Positions 19,636 through 29,170 are shown, numbered from the stretch's first letter. The stretch is DNA of 64,000 nt from Paenibacillus sp. JQZ6Y-1 (GCF_040719145.1 NZ_JBFDUZ010000007.1:32791-96790), one strand, 5' to 3'. Notes: a model not told the origin generated them from the sequence alone. Numbers and translations are program-made.

Positions 19636-21207
19636 TTACGAAATGTCAGAAGATGGAGCAGGCTTGTCTGCTGCTCGTGATGATGTGACCGCTCGCGCAC
19701 TGCCCATCAGCGCAACTGCGACCAATGCACATACCGCTGGTACAATCGCCCAGCCAAACGTACCAGCTACGGATTGAGTCAACACCTGACGAATGATGTC
19801 CAGCACCTCCGCCGGAATCTGCAATTGCATCTGCTCCGACAGCAGCGCACGCGGATCAACCGTCGACAGATCCATGCCTGCCGGCAGTGAACCACCTGCC
19901 TGCTGCTGAAGATGAACACTGAACAACTGATGCTGCACTAGCCCGAAGATCGTTACCCCAACTGACATCCCCAGTGAGCGGACAAACGATAACGTCGAAT
20001 TGGCAGCCCCGCGCTGACGTACATCAAACTCCTGAATACCGCTAATCCCAAGCACGGAAAAGGAGAACCCGATCCCAAAGCCGGTAATGATCAGATCCAG
20101 CACCAACAGCCAGTGCGGCGTATCGGCGCGCAATTGACTAAGCAGAATCATCCCAATCGTGAATACAATTGCTGAAAAGACCATAATGCGGCGGAAGGTC
20201 ATTTTGTTCACTAGAATCCCGCCGACCATTGCTGCCAGCACCGAGCCTACCGTCATCGGCAACAGCGTCAGCCCAGAATTAACGGCGCTACCACCGGTCA
20301 CCCCCTGCACATAGATCGGAATATAGAGCGTGACTGTAATAAACGCTGCCCCATAAAAGAATCCCGCTGCTACACTGCCTGCAAAGAGCCGCTGACGAAA
20401 CATCGGAAATGAAACAATCGGTTCTTGCGCTCGCCGCTCCACCCATACAAATGCAATCGACATGACTACAAACCCAATCAACAGCAGCAGAATCGGTAGC
20501 GATGTCCAAGCATACGTACCGCCGCCCAATTCCAGCGCGAACATCAACGATACAACAGCACCGACCAGCAAGCCTGCCCCCGCCCAGTCAATCTGCTGAC
20601 GCGCCCGTTGCAGTGATTCACGGTAAAAGATCATAATCAACAGCAATGATACAATGCCAAGCGGCACATTGATATAGAACACCCAGCGCCAGCTAAAATA
20701 CTGCGTAATATACGCACCAAGCAAAGGACCAAACAGACTAGACATGCCAAACACCGCTCCCAGCAGCCCCGTCATTTTCCCCCGCTTCTCTGGCGGAAAT
20801 GTATCAAATACGATCGTAAATGCAATCGGCACTAGCGCACCACCGCCAATCCCTTGAATCGCACGATATAGACTCAGTTGCACAATCGACTGCGCGGTTC
20901 CGCATAAAATCGAACCGAGCATAAACATGATTAAGCCGAATACGAAGAAGCGCTTGCGCCCATACATATCCGACAATTTACCAAAAATCGGCGTTCCCGC
21001 CAGCGAAGCGACCAAATACGCCGATGTCACCCAGACAAACTGATCAAACCCACCCAGATCGCCTACAATCGTCGCAATAGAAGTCGCTACAATCGTATTA
21101 TCAATGGAAGCGATGAATATCCCTAGTAACAACCCAGCTACAATCCAGCCTGTTTTGATCGTACCATTAGGCGTCTGCCTCGGTACCGCTCCTACTCCTT
21201 GCGCCAT
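19636..21207 (-). CDS. MFS drug exporter, EmrB/QacA (DHA2) family
   Basis: A 523-residue membrane protein with about 14 hydrophobic helices, as expected for the proton-driven DHA2 exporters. Signature elements are FIASIDNTIVATSIATIVGD in helix 1 (motif D1), GTPIFGKLSDMYGRKRFFVF (motif A), and AIQGIGGGALVPIAFTIVFD with QGIGGG. The last helix is followed by a short Ser/Ala-rich tail. Substrates cannot be predicted; antiseptics, dyes or lipophilic drugs are usual for the family. It is monocistronic, with its own extended -10 promoter and a TetR-like operator (21291-21318), but no repressor gene is adjacent. Confidence 0.92.
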   Translation of the reverse strand: MAQGVGAVPRQTPNGTIKTGWIVAGLLLGIFIASIDNTIVATSIATIVGDLGGFDQFVWVTSAYLVASLAGTPIFGKLSDMYGRKRFFVFGLIMFMLGSILCGTAQSIVQLSLYRAIQGIGGGALVPIAFTIVFDTFPPEKRGKMTGLLGAVFGMSSLFGPLLGAYITQYFSWRWVFYINVPLGIVSLLLIMIFYRESLQRARQQIDWAGAGLLVGAVVSLMFALELGGGTYAWTSLPILLLLIGFVVMSIAFVWVERRAQEPIVSFPMFRQRLFAGSVAAGFFYGAAFITVTLYIPIYVQGVTGGSAVNSGLTLLPMTVGSVLAAMVGGILVNKMTFRRIMVFSAIVFTIGMILLSQLRADTPHWLLVLDLIITGFGIGFSFSVLGISGIQEFDVRQRGAANSTLSFVRSLGMSVGVTIFGLVQHQLFSVHLQQQAGGSLPAGMDLSTVDPRALLSEQMQLQIPAEVLDIIRQVLTQSVAGTFGWAIVPAVCALVAVALMGSARAVTSSRAADKPAPSSDIS

Positions 21208-21290
21208 TTCCTTTCACTCCTGTTCCTGGTATGCTCCACTTTCTACTGTAAACGATGCAATACGTTATTATTAACACATTCACAGCAAAA

Positions 21291-21318
21291 TGACCCACTG
21301 GTCAGTAAAAAAAGTATA
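21291..21318 (-). promoter_or_regulatory. promoter with TetR-family-like operator for the exporter
   Basis: An extended -10 (TGCTATACT, hexamer 21318-21313) is followed after 8 bases by the palindrome TGACCCACTGGTCA (21291-21304), with perfect 5-bp arms and a 4-base centre. TGACC-N4-GGTCA is a common shape for TetR/AcrR-family operators of drug exporters. The -35 (TGGAAA, 16 bases away) is weak. The rest of 21208-21528 holds no supported gene. Confidence 0.55.
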
Positions 21319-21528
21319 GCATACCTTTTCCCTATTTCCATCCTTCTTCACCATTCAATTTATAGAGAAAATCTACCTGTATCTTCTTTTGCGCTCACTT
21401 CGTTTTGTGTTTGCTTATGAGCTACCACAATCATCGCTCAATGTTACGATTCTATATATTTCTTGATATGTATTTCTTATAAATTACTTTTATATGTATT
21501 CCTTCTGCACGTATTGCGTTACCATACA

Positions 21529-21572
21529 AAAAGTCTGGCATGTTCAATAGAGATGAACGTGCCAGACTTTTG
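21529..21572 (-). terminator. intrinsic terminator downstream of uxaA
   Basis: AAAGTCTGGCA(T)GTTCA pairs with TGAAC(G)TGCCAGACTTT around a 6-base loop, immediately after the uxaA stop. It closes the uronate operon. Confidence 0.85.
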
Positions 21573-21583
21573 TTAGAAATGCA

Positions 21584-23074
21584 TTACAGCGTCACCCCAT
21601 GCTTGAAAATAGCCAGCTCACGGAAATTGTTCTTTTCATTATTCACCCAACGTCCACTGGCGACTTCAATAATATAGTCTACAAAGTCCACCAGACAATC
21701 CTGCATACTGGTCTCTTCCACTAACACTCCCGCATTATAGTCAATCCAGTGCGGCTTGTTCTCAAACAACGGCGAATTGGTCGATACCTTCATCGTTGGC
21801 ACAAAGGAGCCAAACGGCGTTCCTCGTCCTGTCGTGAAAATAACCAACTGACACCCTGCTGCTCCTAGCGCGGACGATGCAACCAAATCATTCCCCGGCG
21901 CGCTAAGCAGATTCAATCCGCGTGTATGCAGTCGTTCCCCGTATTGCAGTACATCCTGTACAGCGCTAGTGCCTGCTTTTTGTGTACAGCCGAGCGACTT
22001 ATCTTCCAGCGTCGTAATCCCGCCCGCTTTGTTGCCGGGGGACGGATTCTCATACACCGGCTGATCGTAATTCATAAAATACTGCTTAAAATCGTTGATC
22101 AAATCCACAATTTTGCCGAAAACTTGTTCATTCTTCGCACGCTCCATCAGAATCTGCTCGGCACCGAACATTTCGGGTACTTCGGTCAATACAGTCGTTC
22201 CACCCTGAGCCGCCATATAATCAGACAATTGACCAAGTAGTGGATTGGCGGTAATACCAGATAGCCCATCCGAACCGCCACATTTGAGTCCGATTTTCAA
22301 TTCGGACAGCGCAATCGGTTCGCGGCGGTCATCACGTACCGCCGTATGAATCTGATGCAGCAGTTCTACGCCTGCCTGCACCTCGTCGGATACACGTTGG
22401 GAGACAAGGAATTTTACTCGTGAGTCGTCGTACGATCCGATGACTTGTTTAAAATCCTCCATTATATTGTTCTCGCAGCCTAAGCCCAGCACCAGTATAC
22501 CTGCTGCATTCGGATGACGCACCGCATCTGCTAGAATGGTCTGCGTATGCAGATGATCATCCCCCAGTTGTGAGCAGCCATAGCCGTGCTTCAAGACGAG
22601 CATATTGTCAAACGGAGCCATATCGTCTATATCCGCGCGGAACTGCTTGAGGATCATCTCCGCAATGCCGTTCACACAACCGACCGTTGGCACAATCCAC
22701 AACTCGTTACGAATACCGACCTCACCATTGGCACGACGATAGCCCATAAAGGTACGCTGCTCTGGCATATACGGATTAGGAAAGCTACGTGGTGCATACT
22801 GATATTGTTCCACACCACTCAGACCAGTGCGTGTATTGTGTACATGGATATGACTGCCTGCACGAACCGACTCGGTTACATGACCGATCGGATATCCATA
22901 CTTGATAACCGATTGCCCAGCTTCCAAAGACTGCAATGCGATTTTATGCCCTCTGGCGATATCCTGCTGCACTTGCACGATCTTCCCATCATGATCTAGC
23001 ACTTCCCCTTGCTGATAATCGCGCAGCGCTACGGCTACATTGTCCTGCCTGTTCATTTGAATCCATTCCAGCAT
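21584..23074 (-). CDS. uxaA: UxaA, altronate dehydratase
   Basis: UxaA dehydrates D-altronate to 2-keto-3-deoxygluconate in galacturonate breakdown, using an iron or manganese centre. The 496 residues contain the N-terminal SAF-type domain (about 10-85, VAVALRDYQQGEV) and the large UxaA/GarD domain with PTVGCVNGIAE, LKHGYGCSQLGDD, LGLGCENN and LKCGGSDGLSGITANP, holding the conserved cysteines. Length is normal for the full-length enzyme. AAGGGGGAG lies 5 bases before the ATG and the gene starts 12 bases after uxaB, so they are co-transcribed. It is the last gene of the uronate cluster. Confidence 0.94.
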   Translation of the reverse strand: MLEWIQMNRQDNVAVALRDYQQGEVLDHDGKIVQVQQDIARGHKIALQSLEAGQSVIKYGYPIGHVTESVRAGSHIHVHNTRTGLSGVEQYQYAPRSFPNPYMPEQRTFMGYRRANGEVGIRNELWIVPTVGCVNGIAEMILKQFRADIDDMAPFDNMLVLKHGYGCSQLGDDHLHTQTILADAVRHPNAAGILVLGLGCENNIMEDFKQVIGSYDDSRVKFLVSQRVSDEVQAGVELLHQIHTAVRDDRREPIALSELKIGLKCGGSDGLSGITANPLLGQLSDYMAAQGGTTVLTEVPEMFGAEQILMERAKNEQVFGKIVDLINDFKQYFMNYDQPVYENPSPGNKAGGITTLEDKSLGCTQKAGTSAVQDVLQYGERLHTRGLNLLSAPGNDLVASSALGAAGCQLVIFTTGRGTPFGSFVPTMKVSTNSPLFENKPHWIDYNAGVLVEETSMQDCLVDFVDYIIEVASGRWVNNEKNNFRELAIFKHGVTL

Positions 23075-23086
23075 GGCGGCTCCCCC

Positions 23087-24595
23087 TTAGGTTTCGATCG
23101 TGATTTCGATCATTGATTGCGATTGACGGCGCGACTCTGATTGTTCTCTCATGATGCTCTGCAAAGCGAATTCCATTCCTTGTTCCACAATCAACTGCAT
23201 ATCTGCCGCTACACACTCAGTCAGACCAGCAATTTGGCGTAAATCTTGTTCCCAGAATGTCATATCACCCAACGCCTGCTCCGCCAATTGCTGTACAGAC
23301 ATGCTGTTGTCATCATACGCCGCCCACCACCCTGCAAACCGGCTCAGCACCTGCGCATCATCATTCAAAGGGATCGGTTGCCCCTGACGCTCCCCTCGGT
23401 AAAAGACCAACAATGCTGCCAGCGAAAAGGTCAATCGACGCGGCAACCGTCCCTGCTTCTGCACAAAGGTTATCAGTGTCGGCAGATCACGCGTTTTATA
23501 TTTGGAAATGCCGTTCAGTGAGATGCTGATCAGCTGATGCTGCACATACGGATTGGCAAACCGCTCCAACACCGCCTCTGCAAAAGACTGCAATTCTTCT
23601 TCTGGCAGATCCAATGTCGGCAGAATCTCCTGCTCTATCAATTCACGAATCAACGCCCCTGTCACTTCATTGCCCACCGCTTCACTTACCGTATCCAATC
23701 CGTACAAATACGCTACCGGCGTCATCGCTGTATGCGCTCCATTCAGAATCCGTACTTTACGCGTGCGATATGGCGTCATATCGTCCACGATCTTCACATT
23801 CAGCCCAGCTGCTGCCGCAGGCCACTCCGCTGCCAGTGATGATGGTGCTTCGATCACCCACAAGTGAAAAGGTTCACTAACTACCACAAAGCGATCCTCA
23901 TATCCTAACTTCTGCGTGATCTCTGGCATACGCCCTGCGGGATACCCCGGTACAATTCGGTCAACCAGACTGCAACAAAAGACATTGCTCTGCTCCAACC
24001 ATTCAGCAAATCCGCTCTCCAGCCGCCATAGCTCTGCATATTGCAGCACGATACGCTTCAGCTCATCCCCATTGCGATCAATCAGCTCACATGGCAATAT
24101 GATAAAGCCTTTGGATGGGTCACCGTGAAAATGTGTATAGCGTCGATACAGCAAGGCGGTCAATTTCCCCGGATAACTACGCTGTGGACGATCCTCCAGC
24201 GTATCTGCTGGCTCAAAAGCAATGCCCGCTTCCGTCGTATTGGAAATGATATACCGCAATTCTGGTTGCTGCGCCAGTTGTTCATACTGTTCATATTGCG
24301 TATACGGGTTGATGCCACGAGTTACACAATCGATCACATCATGCTGCTGTACAAGCTGACCGTCCTGCATCCCCTCGGTATACAGGGTATAGAGTCCATC
24401 CTGCTCATGAAGCGCTGCTGCCATTCCTTGTGCCAGCGGCTGTACAATAACAACACCCGTCTGAAAATCTACTCGTTCATTCATCCGCTGAATATGCCAA
24501 TCCGCAAAGGCACGCAGGAAATTCCCTTCACCAAACTGAATCACTCTCTCTGGATACTTCGGTATTGGATGAGATTGACGATTGAATCTGTTCAT
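23087..24595 (-). CDS. uxaB: UxaB, tagaturonate reductase
   Basis: UxaB reduces D-tagaturonate to D-altronate with NADH. The 502 residues belong to the mannitol dehydrogenase family: an N-terminal Rossmann start RVIQFGEGNFLRAF (about 18-31), the central LVDRIVPGYP motif, and the helical substrate domain with KVRILNGAHTAMTPVAYLYG. AGGAGG lies 9 bases before the ATG. The presence of uxaB and uxaA, without the mannonate branch (uxuA/uxuB) in this window, points to galacturonate as main substrate. A LacI-type half-conserved operator lies about 75 bases upstream. Confidence 0.94.
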   Translation of the reverse strand: MNRFNRQSHPIPKYPERVIQFGEGNFLRAFADWHIQRMNERVDFQTGVVIVQPLAQGMAAALHEQDGLYTLYTEGMQDGQLVQQHDVIDCVTRGINPYTQYEQYEQLAQQPELRYIISNTTEAGIAFEPADTLEDRPQRSYPGKLTALLYRRYTHFHGDPSKGFIILPCELIDRNGDELKRIVLQYAELWRLESGFAEWLEQSNVFCCSLVDRIVPGYPAGRMPEITQKLGYEDRFVVVSEPFHLWVIEAPSSLAAEWPAAAAGLNVKIVDDMTPYRTRKVRILNGAHTAMTPVAYLYGLDTVSEAVGNEVTGALIRELIEQEILPTLDLPEEELQSFAEAVLERFANPYVQHQLISISLNGISKYKTRDLPTLITFVQKQGRLPRRLTFSLAALLVFYRGERQGQPIPLNDDAQVLSRFAGWWAAYDDNSMSVQQLAEQALGDMTFWEQDLRQIAGLTECVAADMQLIVEQGMEFALQSIMREQSESRRQSQSMIEITIET

Positions 24596-24670
24596 ATTCG
24601 ATTGCCTCCTGTAATCATCATCAGAATAACCACTTCCTATTTGCCTCTTCTACGTATCATTCTACATTTA

Positions 24671-24684
24671 TGCACACGTTAACA
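24671..24684. promoter_or_regulatory. imperfect LacI-family operator or cre site upstream of uxaB
   Basis: TGCACACGTTAACA matches the perfect palindrome before uxaC (TGTTAACGTTAACA) at 11 of 14 positions, so both may bind the cluster's LacI-type regulator. It also fits the CcpA cre consensus at 12 of 14. Confidence 0.45.
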
Positions 24685-24797
24685 AAATGAAGTTGATCAC
24701 ACTTGCATATCCATTAAACATCTATATGGAAGATGCTCCACACGATCATAAGCCTCATCTACCTACATACTGTATAAGCATACCGTACAAGGAAAAA

Positions 24798-24867
24798 GCC
24801 GAAAGTGGTTCCGATGCTCCCATGCTGTAGACATAGATCTCAGCTCCTCATCTCTCCCTCTTTCGGC
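24798..24867 (-). terminator. probable terminator of the LacI-family gene
   Basis: On the minus strand GCCGAAAG (24867-24860) pairs with CTTTCGGC (24805-24798) and is followed by TTTTT. The loop of 54 bases is long, which lowers confidence. The remainder of 24596-24918 holds only the uxaB leader and operator. Confidence 0.45.
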
Positions 24868-24918
24868 AATGCTCCTGTTCCTTTTTATCGAATGCTGACC
24901 AATGTTTCTACACCTCAA

Positions 24919-25923
24919 TCATTCTCCATACGCTGACGTGGAACGACGTTCAATCAGTTCCGTCCCATGGAAAATCAATTCCTCGTCGCTTGCCTGCAAT
25001 TGAATCCGTTCTAGAAGCTTTTCTGCACCATTCGCACTAATCTGCTCAATCGGACGCTTGATCGTCGTTAGAGCTGGATTGGTGTACATTGAGAAATTAA
25101 TATCATCGAAGCCCACCAAGGAAATATCCTCCGGCACGCGCACACCCATTTCAAATGCCGCATTCATCGCTCCAATCGCCATATCATCATTCGAGCAAAA
25201 GACAGCGGTTGGTGGCGTATCCAGTGTCAGCAGCTTGCGCATCGCTTCATAACCACTTTCCGTGCTATACTCACCCGGCACGATATACTGTTCCGGCACC
25301 TCCACACCTGCTGACTGTACTGCATCCAAAAATCCGATACGGCGCTGTTCAGTGGATGTGAAGCCCTGCATGCCTTCAATCAAGGCAATCCGGCGATGTC
25401 CCTGTGACACTAGATAGTCGCCTGCATGCCCGGCACCCTCACGGTCATTGGAGACAATATTGACAAAGCTGCCACCCGGAATCAATCGGTTTAGCACAAC
25501 CAGCGGAATCTGCTGACTGACCACATGCTCGATAAACGCATTGTCATCGTCACTTTGACTCATTAGAATGATGCCATCATACCGCTTCGGATGAATGGTG
25601 GCATAGTCGGTATAATCGTCAATTCCGCGTACAAACAGATTGTATTCGACGCCAATGATCGAATTGACACCGCGCATCGTATCCGCGAAAAAGCTGCTGC
25701 TCGTTCCGCGCGACAAGCTGGTGAAGAATAGTCCAATCGTATGCGAACGCTGCAAAACAAGACTTTTGGCATTATAATTTGGAATATAATTAAGCTGCTG
25801 GGCAATTTCCACAATTTTGCGTTTGGTAACTTCTTTGATCAGCGGGCTATTATTCAGTGCTCGCGAAACCGTTGTATGAGATACATTTGCCAGTCGGGCA
25901 ATATCTTTAATGGTGGCTGCCAT
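24919..25923 (-). CDS. LacI-family regulator of the uronate genes (ExuR-like)
   Basis: A 334-residue repressor when started at the ATG at 25923 (AAGGAAGG 7 bases upstream). Earlier in-frame codons would add a non-homologous leader. The N-terminus is a textbook LacI helix-turn-helix, TIKDIARLANVSHTTVSRAL, followed by a hinge and a periplasmic-binding-protein-like effector domain with FCSNDDMAIGAMNAAFEMG and GFDDINFSMYTNPALTTIK. Its place between the transporter and uxaB matches the role of ExuR in Bacillus, which represses uronate genes until galacturonate or glucuronate is present. Likely targets are the palindromes before uxaC and uxaB. Effector and name are inference. Confidence 0.88.
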   Translation of the reverse strand: MAATIKDIARLANVSHTTVSRALNNSPLIKEVTKRKIVEIAQQLNYIPNYNAKSLVLQRSHTIGLFFTSLSRGTSSSFFADTMRGVNSIIGVEYNLFVRGIDDYTDYATIHPKRYDGIILMSQSDDDNAFIEHVVSQQIPLVVLNRLIPGGSFVNIVSNDREGAGHAGDYLVSQGHRRIALIEGMQGFTSTEQRRIGFLDAVQSAGVEVPEQYIVPGEYSTESGYEAMRKLLTLDTPPTAVFCSNDDMAIGAMNAAFEMGVRVPEDISLVGFDDINFSMYTNPALTTIKRPIEQISANGAEKLLERIQLQASDEELIFHGTELIERRSTSAYGE

Positions 25924-26048
25924 GTGCATACCTTCCTTTGTCGTAGCTTTCCGAGATGCGAACATCCATATCACTGTCCGACCTGCTTACTCCTAAGAAT
26001 AACACATTGTACTTATTCCACCATACTCTACGCTTGCCCTGCCATGAT

Positions 26049-27455
26049 TTACATCATGCCTTCTTGTGATTGACGGCGCAGCTGCAATTCCGCGACGATC
26101 TCCTCATGCTTGCGGTCGGTCAGTTTGTACATCAGTCCGATAACGATCATTGCAATCGCCAGTGCTATTGCTGGATATAGACAGAGCAGCCCTTTGATCC
26201 CAAGTAGCGTACCTGCGCTTTGCGCCACATTCGGTACATAACCGATCAGCCCTAACCCAACACCAGACAATGTACCAGCGAGCGACTGTGCCAGCTTACG
26301 GGAAAAGTTGAACAGCGAGTACGTAATCCCATCCTTACGCTCCCCTGAGCTCCATTCCCCGTAGTCGATAATATCCGATACAAATGCCCACGTCACACCA
26401 TTGGGAATACTAATCCCGATGAATGCGATACTGGCGAGAATCGTAAATACATACACATTCGACGGCATCATAAAGTTAATCGTGTCCGCAATCACACTCA
26501 CCGCCAGCCCGATCAGCGCCGTATTACGTTTACCGAACGCTTTGACCAGCTTAGGCAGAAACAGTACTCCGATAAAGGACGAACCGATAATAATAAAGTT
26601 CATATACGCCATCAATTCCACATTTCCTAGATTGTACTGAGCAAAATAAACAAGCATCGCGGATTTGATATTGTACGCGGAGATCGTGAATACGGTCATC
26701 AATACCAGCACCAGCAGCGGCTTATTGCTAATGAATGTTTTGATAATTAACTTTGGAGATAGCTTTTCTTTTGGCGGCGACTGATTAACCACACGCTCCT
26801 TCGTACCTCGGTAGCAAAAGACGAAAGCGATTACACCAATCGCCGACATGAGCGCCATTACAACCGGATAACCGACCGATGGATTAGAGAAATGCACGAT
26901 CAATGGCATAACGACCACACTGGTGATGAACAGTGCACCAAGCGAACCCGCCTGTCGGAACGAAGATAAGGACGCCCGCTCCACCGTATCCTGCGTAATC
27001 GCTGCGCCGAGCGAACCATACGGAATATTTACAAACGAATATCCAATGCCCCAGATCATATACGACGCATACGCATAAAACAATTTGCCACCTGTCGACA
27101 GATTTGGCGAGATAAAGGTCAAAATAGTCAGAATCGCCAGCGCAATGCTACCCATGATCAGATACGGTCTGAATTTGCCACGCGGACCGATATGTTTGCG
27201 ATAATCAATCGACGAGCCAACGATCGGATCACAGAAAGCCGCGAATATTTTACTGACTGCAAAAATCCCCCCTGCCGCATACGCTGGAATACCCGCCACA
27301 TCGGTAAAGAACTTTAATAGATATAACTGTCCCAAATCAAACATAAATCCATTCCCAAAGTCACCCAGACCGTAGGAAATTTTCTCCTTTAGACTGATCT
27401 TACTGGTCGTGACTTCAGCGTCCGTGTGAACGCCTTCCATCGTTACCGTCCCCAT
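26049..27455 (-). CDS. GPH-family sugar:cation symporter (uronate uptake)
   Basis: A 468-residue membrane protein with about 12 helices of the glycoside-pentoside-hexuronide:cation symporter family. Diagnostic parts are SYGLGDFGNGFMFDL near the N-terminus, AFCDPIVGSSIDYRKHIGPRGKFRPYL after helix 2, and NGVTWAFVSDIIDYGEWSSGERKDG in the central half. In Bacillus the uxaC-yjmB pair has the same layout, so import of galacturonate, glucuronate or short pectin-derived uronides is likely. It lies between uxaC and the regulator. A Fnr/Crp-shaped palindrome lies 33 bases upstream. Confidence 0.9.
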   Translation of the reverse strand: MGTVTMEGVHTDAEVTTSKISLKEKISYGLGDFGNGFMFDLGQLYLLKFFTDVAGIPAYAAGGIFAVSKIFAAFCDPIVGSSIDYRKHIGPRGKFRPYLIMGSIALAILTILTFISPNLSTGGKLFYAYASYMIWGIGYSFVNIPYGSLGAAITQDTVERASLSSFRQAGSLGALFITSVVVMPLIVHFSNPSVGYPVVMALMSAIGVIAFVFCYRGTKERVVNQSPPKEKLSPKLIIKTFISNKPLLVLVLMTVFTISAYNIKSAMLVYFAQYNLGNVELMAYMNFIIIGSSFIGVLFLPKLVKAFGKRNTALIGLAVSVIADTINFMMPSNVYVFTILASIAFIGISIPNGVTWAFVSDIIDYGEWSSGERKDGITYSLFNFSRKLAQSLAGTLSGVGLGLIGYVPNVAQSAGTLLGIKGLLCLYPAIALAIAMIVIGLMYKLTDRKHEEIVAELQLRRQSQEGMM

Positions 27456-27487
27456 TATGAACCCTTCCTTCTTCTAGTCGATATATA

Positions 27488-27503
27488 TGTGAAATTTTTC
27501 ACT
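27488..27503. promoter_or_regulatory. Fnr/Crp-like palindrome upstream of the GPH transporter
   Basis: TGTGAAATTTTTCACT has the form TGTGA-N6-TCACT, one base from the Bacillus Fnr/Crp-family consensus TGTGA-N6-TCACA. A weak -10 (TATAAA) lies just before it on the minus strand. Whether a Crp/Fnr-type protein binds is unknown. Confidence 0.35.
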
Positions 27504-27677
27504 TTATAATCCTGTACGTGTCCTTGATTCCCCGATGCAGGGAAGTGTGCAGGCAGAGGGCTATACAGATTAATCATTCGATCTGCCCACACACTGTTGC
27601 AGGTGTACATCATGTTCCTTTATATGCCGGATCACAAGCGTACGATACGGCATATAAGATAACGCCAGCTGTTCCGT

Positions 27678-29102
27678 TTAGGAAACGGATACAACCGCTG
27701 GGAAATCAAAATACTGTTCCGCATTGTTATAGCAAATGCCCGCTACAATCTGTTTCAACAAGCTCATATCATCCGGCACCTCGCCGCTCTCTACCCAGCT
27801 TCCGAGCAGATCACATAGCAGGCGGCGGAAATACTCATGACGCGTATACGACAGGAAACTGCGCGAGTCGGTCAGCATACCGACAAAGCGGGCAAATACA
27901 CCCAGATTGGCGAGAATGCGCATCTGCTCGAACATGCCGTCTCGGTGGTCGTTGTACCACCATGCAGTACCAAACTGAATTTTGCCGGGAATGCCGCCGC
28001 CTTGGAAGCTGCCTGCGATGCTTGCCAGCACATGATAATCGTTGGGATTGAGTGAGTATAGAATGCTTTTCGGCAATCCGCCTGCACTCTCCATATCGTT
28101 CAGCAGCGATGCCAGCGGTGCTGCAATCGCGCCATCATTGACCGCATCGTAACCCGTGTCTGGACCCAATTCACGGAACATCGGCGTATTGTTGTTACGC
28201 AACGCATGGATATGCAGCTGCATCGCCCAGCCCAACTCTTGATACAACTGGCTTAAGAACACCAGCGTATGCGTTTTATGCTTGGCTTCTTCCTCCGGCG
28301 TCACTTGACCTTCGCGCAGTGCTTTGGCAAAGATGGAGCTAGCTTCTTCACGTGTGGCGCTACCGTATACGACCGTATCAAGCGCATGATCGGATACGCG
28401 TCCACCCGCAGCGTGGAAGAAACGAACTCTTTTCTCCAATGCCTGCAAAAATTGATCGTATGTCTGAATGTCTGCACCATTAGCAGCAACCAATCGTTCC
28501 AGCCAAGGACGGAATGTATCGCGGTTGATCTCTAGCGCTTTGTCTGGGCGGAAGCTTGGCAGCACAAGCGTATCGAATCCTTTTAGCTCGCGGATGGCTG
28601 TATGATATTCCAGTGAATCGGCAGGATCATCGGTTGTGCAGACGACCGTCACTTTGGACTTGGTGATCAGATCACGTGCGCCGAAGCCTTCGCCTTGCAG
28701 CTGTTGGTTCACCTTTTCCCAGATGGACGGTGCGGTCTGCTCATTCAGCAACTCATATACGCCAAAGAAGCGCTGTAACTCCAGATGCGTCCAATGGTGC
28801 AGTGGGTTGCCGATTAGCTGCGGTACCGTTTTTGCCCAAGCGAGGAATTTGTCGTAGTCGTCGGCATCGCCAGTGATATATTGTTCCTCTACACCGTTTG
28901 CTCGCATCACTCTCCATTTGTAATGGTCGCCGTATAACCAAGCTTCGGTGATATTTTTGAAGCTTTTATTTTCATATATTTCCTGCGGGCTTAGGTGACA
29001 GTGGTAGTCGATAATCGGTAAATCCTTGGCTGTGTCATGATACAGTTGGATTGCAGTTTCGCTGTTCAACAGAAAGTTCTCATCCAGAAATTTGCGTGCC
29101 AT
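27678..29102 (-). CDS. uxaC: UxaC, uronate isomerase
   Basis: UxaC isomerises D-galacturonate to D-tagaturonate and D-glucuronate to D-fructuronate, the first intracellular step. The 474 residues belong to the amidohydrolase-like glucuronate isomerase family: IIDYHCHLSPQEIYENK near the N-terminus (metal-site His-x-His), LLEAY-like WLYGDHYKWRVMRANG, and the C-terminal FVGMLTDSRSFLSYTRHEYFRR. Length is standard. AAGGA lies 10 bases before the ATG. It is the first gene of the cluster and is preceded by a sigma-A promoter and a perfect 14-bp palindrome. Confidence 0.95.
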   Translation of the reverse strand: MARKFLDENFLLNSETAIQLYHDTAKDLPIIDYHCHLSPQEIYENKSFKNITEAWLYGDHYKWRVMRANGVEEQYITGDADDYDKFLAWAKTVPQLIGNPLHHWTHLELQRFFGVYELLNEQTAPSIWEKVNQQLQGEGFGARDLITKSKVTVVCTTDDPADSLEYHTAIRELKGFDTLVLPSFRPDKALEINRDTFRPWLERLVAANGADIQTYDQFLQALEKRVRFFHAAGGRVSDHALDTVVYGSATREEASSIFAKALREGQVTPEEEAKHKTHTLVFLSQLYQELGWAMQLHIHALRNNNTPMFRELGPDTGYDAVNDGAIAAPLASLLNDMESAGGLPKSILYSLNPNDYHVLASIAGSFQGGGIPGKIQFGTAWWYNDHRDGMFEQMRILANLGVFARFVGMLTDSRSFLSYTRHEYFRRLLCDLLGSWVESGEVPDDMSLLKQIVAGICYNNAEQYFDFPAVVSVS

Positions 29103-29144
29103 ATCGATTCATTCCTTCCCTGATGCAGACTGGTTTATTTATTT

Positions 29145-29158
29145 TGTTAACGTTAACA
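29145..29158. promoter_or_regulatory. perfect 14-bp operator palindrome before uxaC
   Basis: TGTTAACGTTAACA is a perfect palindrome lying 13-26 bases downstream of the -10 of the uxaC promoter and about 43 bases before the ATG. Its CG centre is typical of LacI-family operators. It fits the CcpA cre consensus TGWAARCGYTWNCW at 13 of 14, so specific repression by the local regulator, catabolite repression, or both are possible. Confidence 0.7.
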
Positions 29159-29170
29159 TTTCATGATTTC

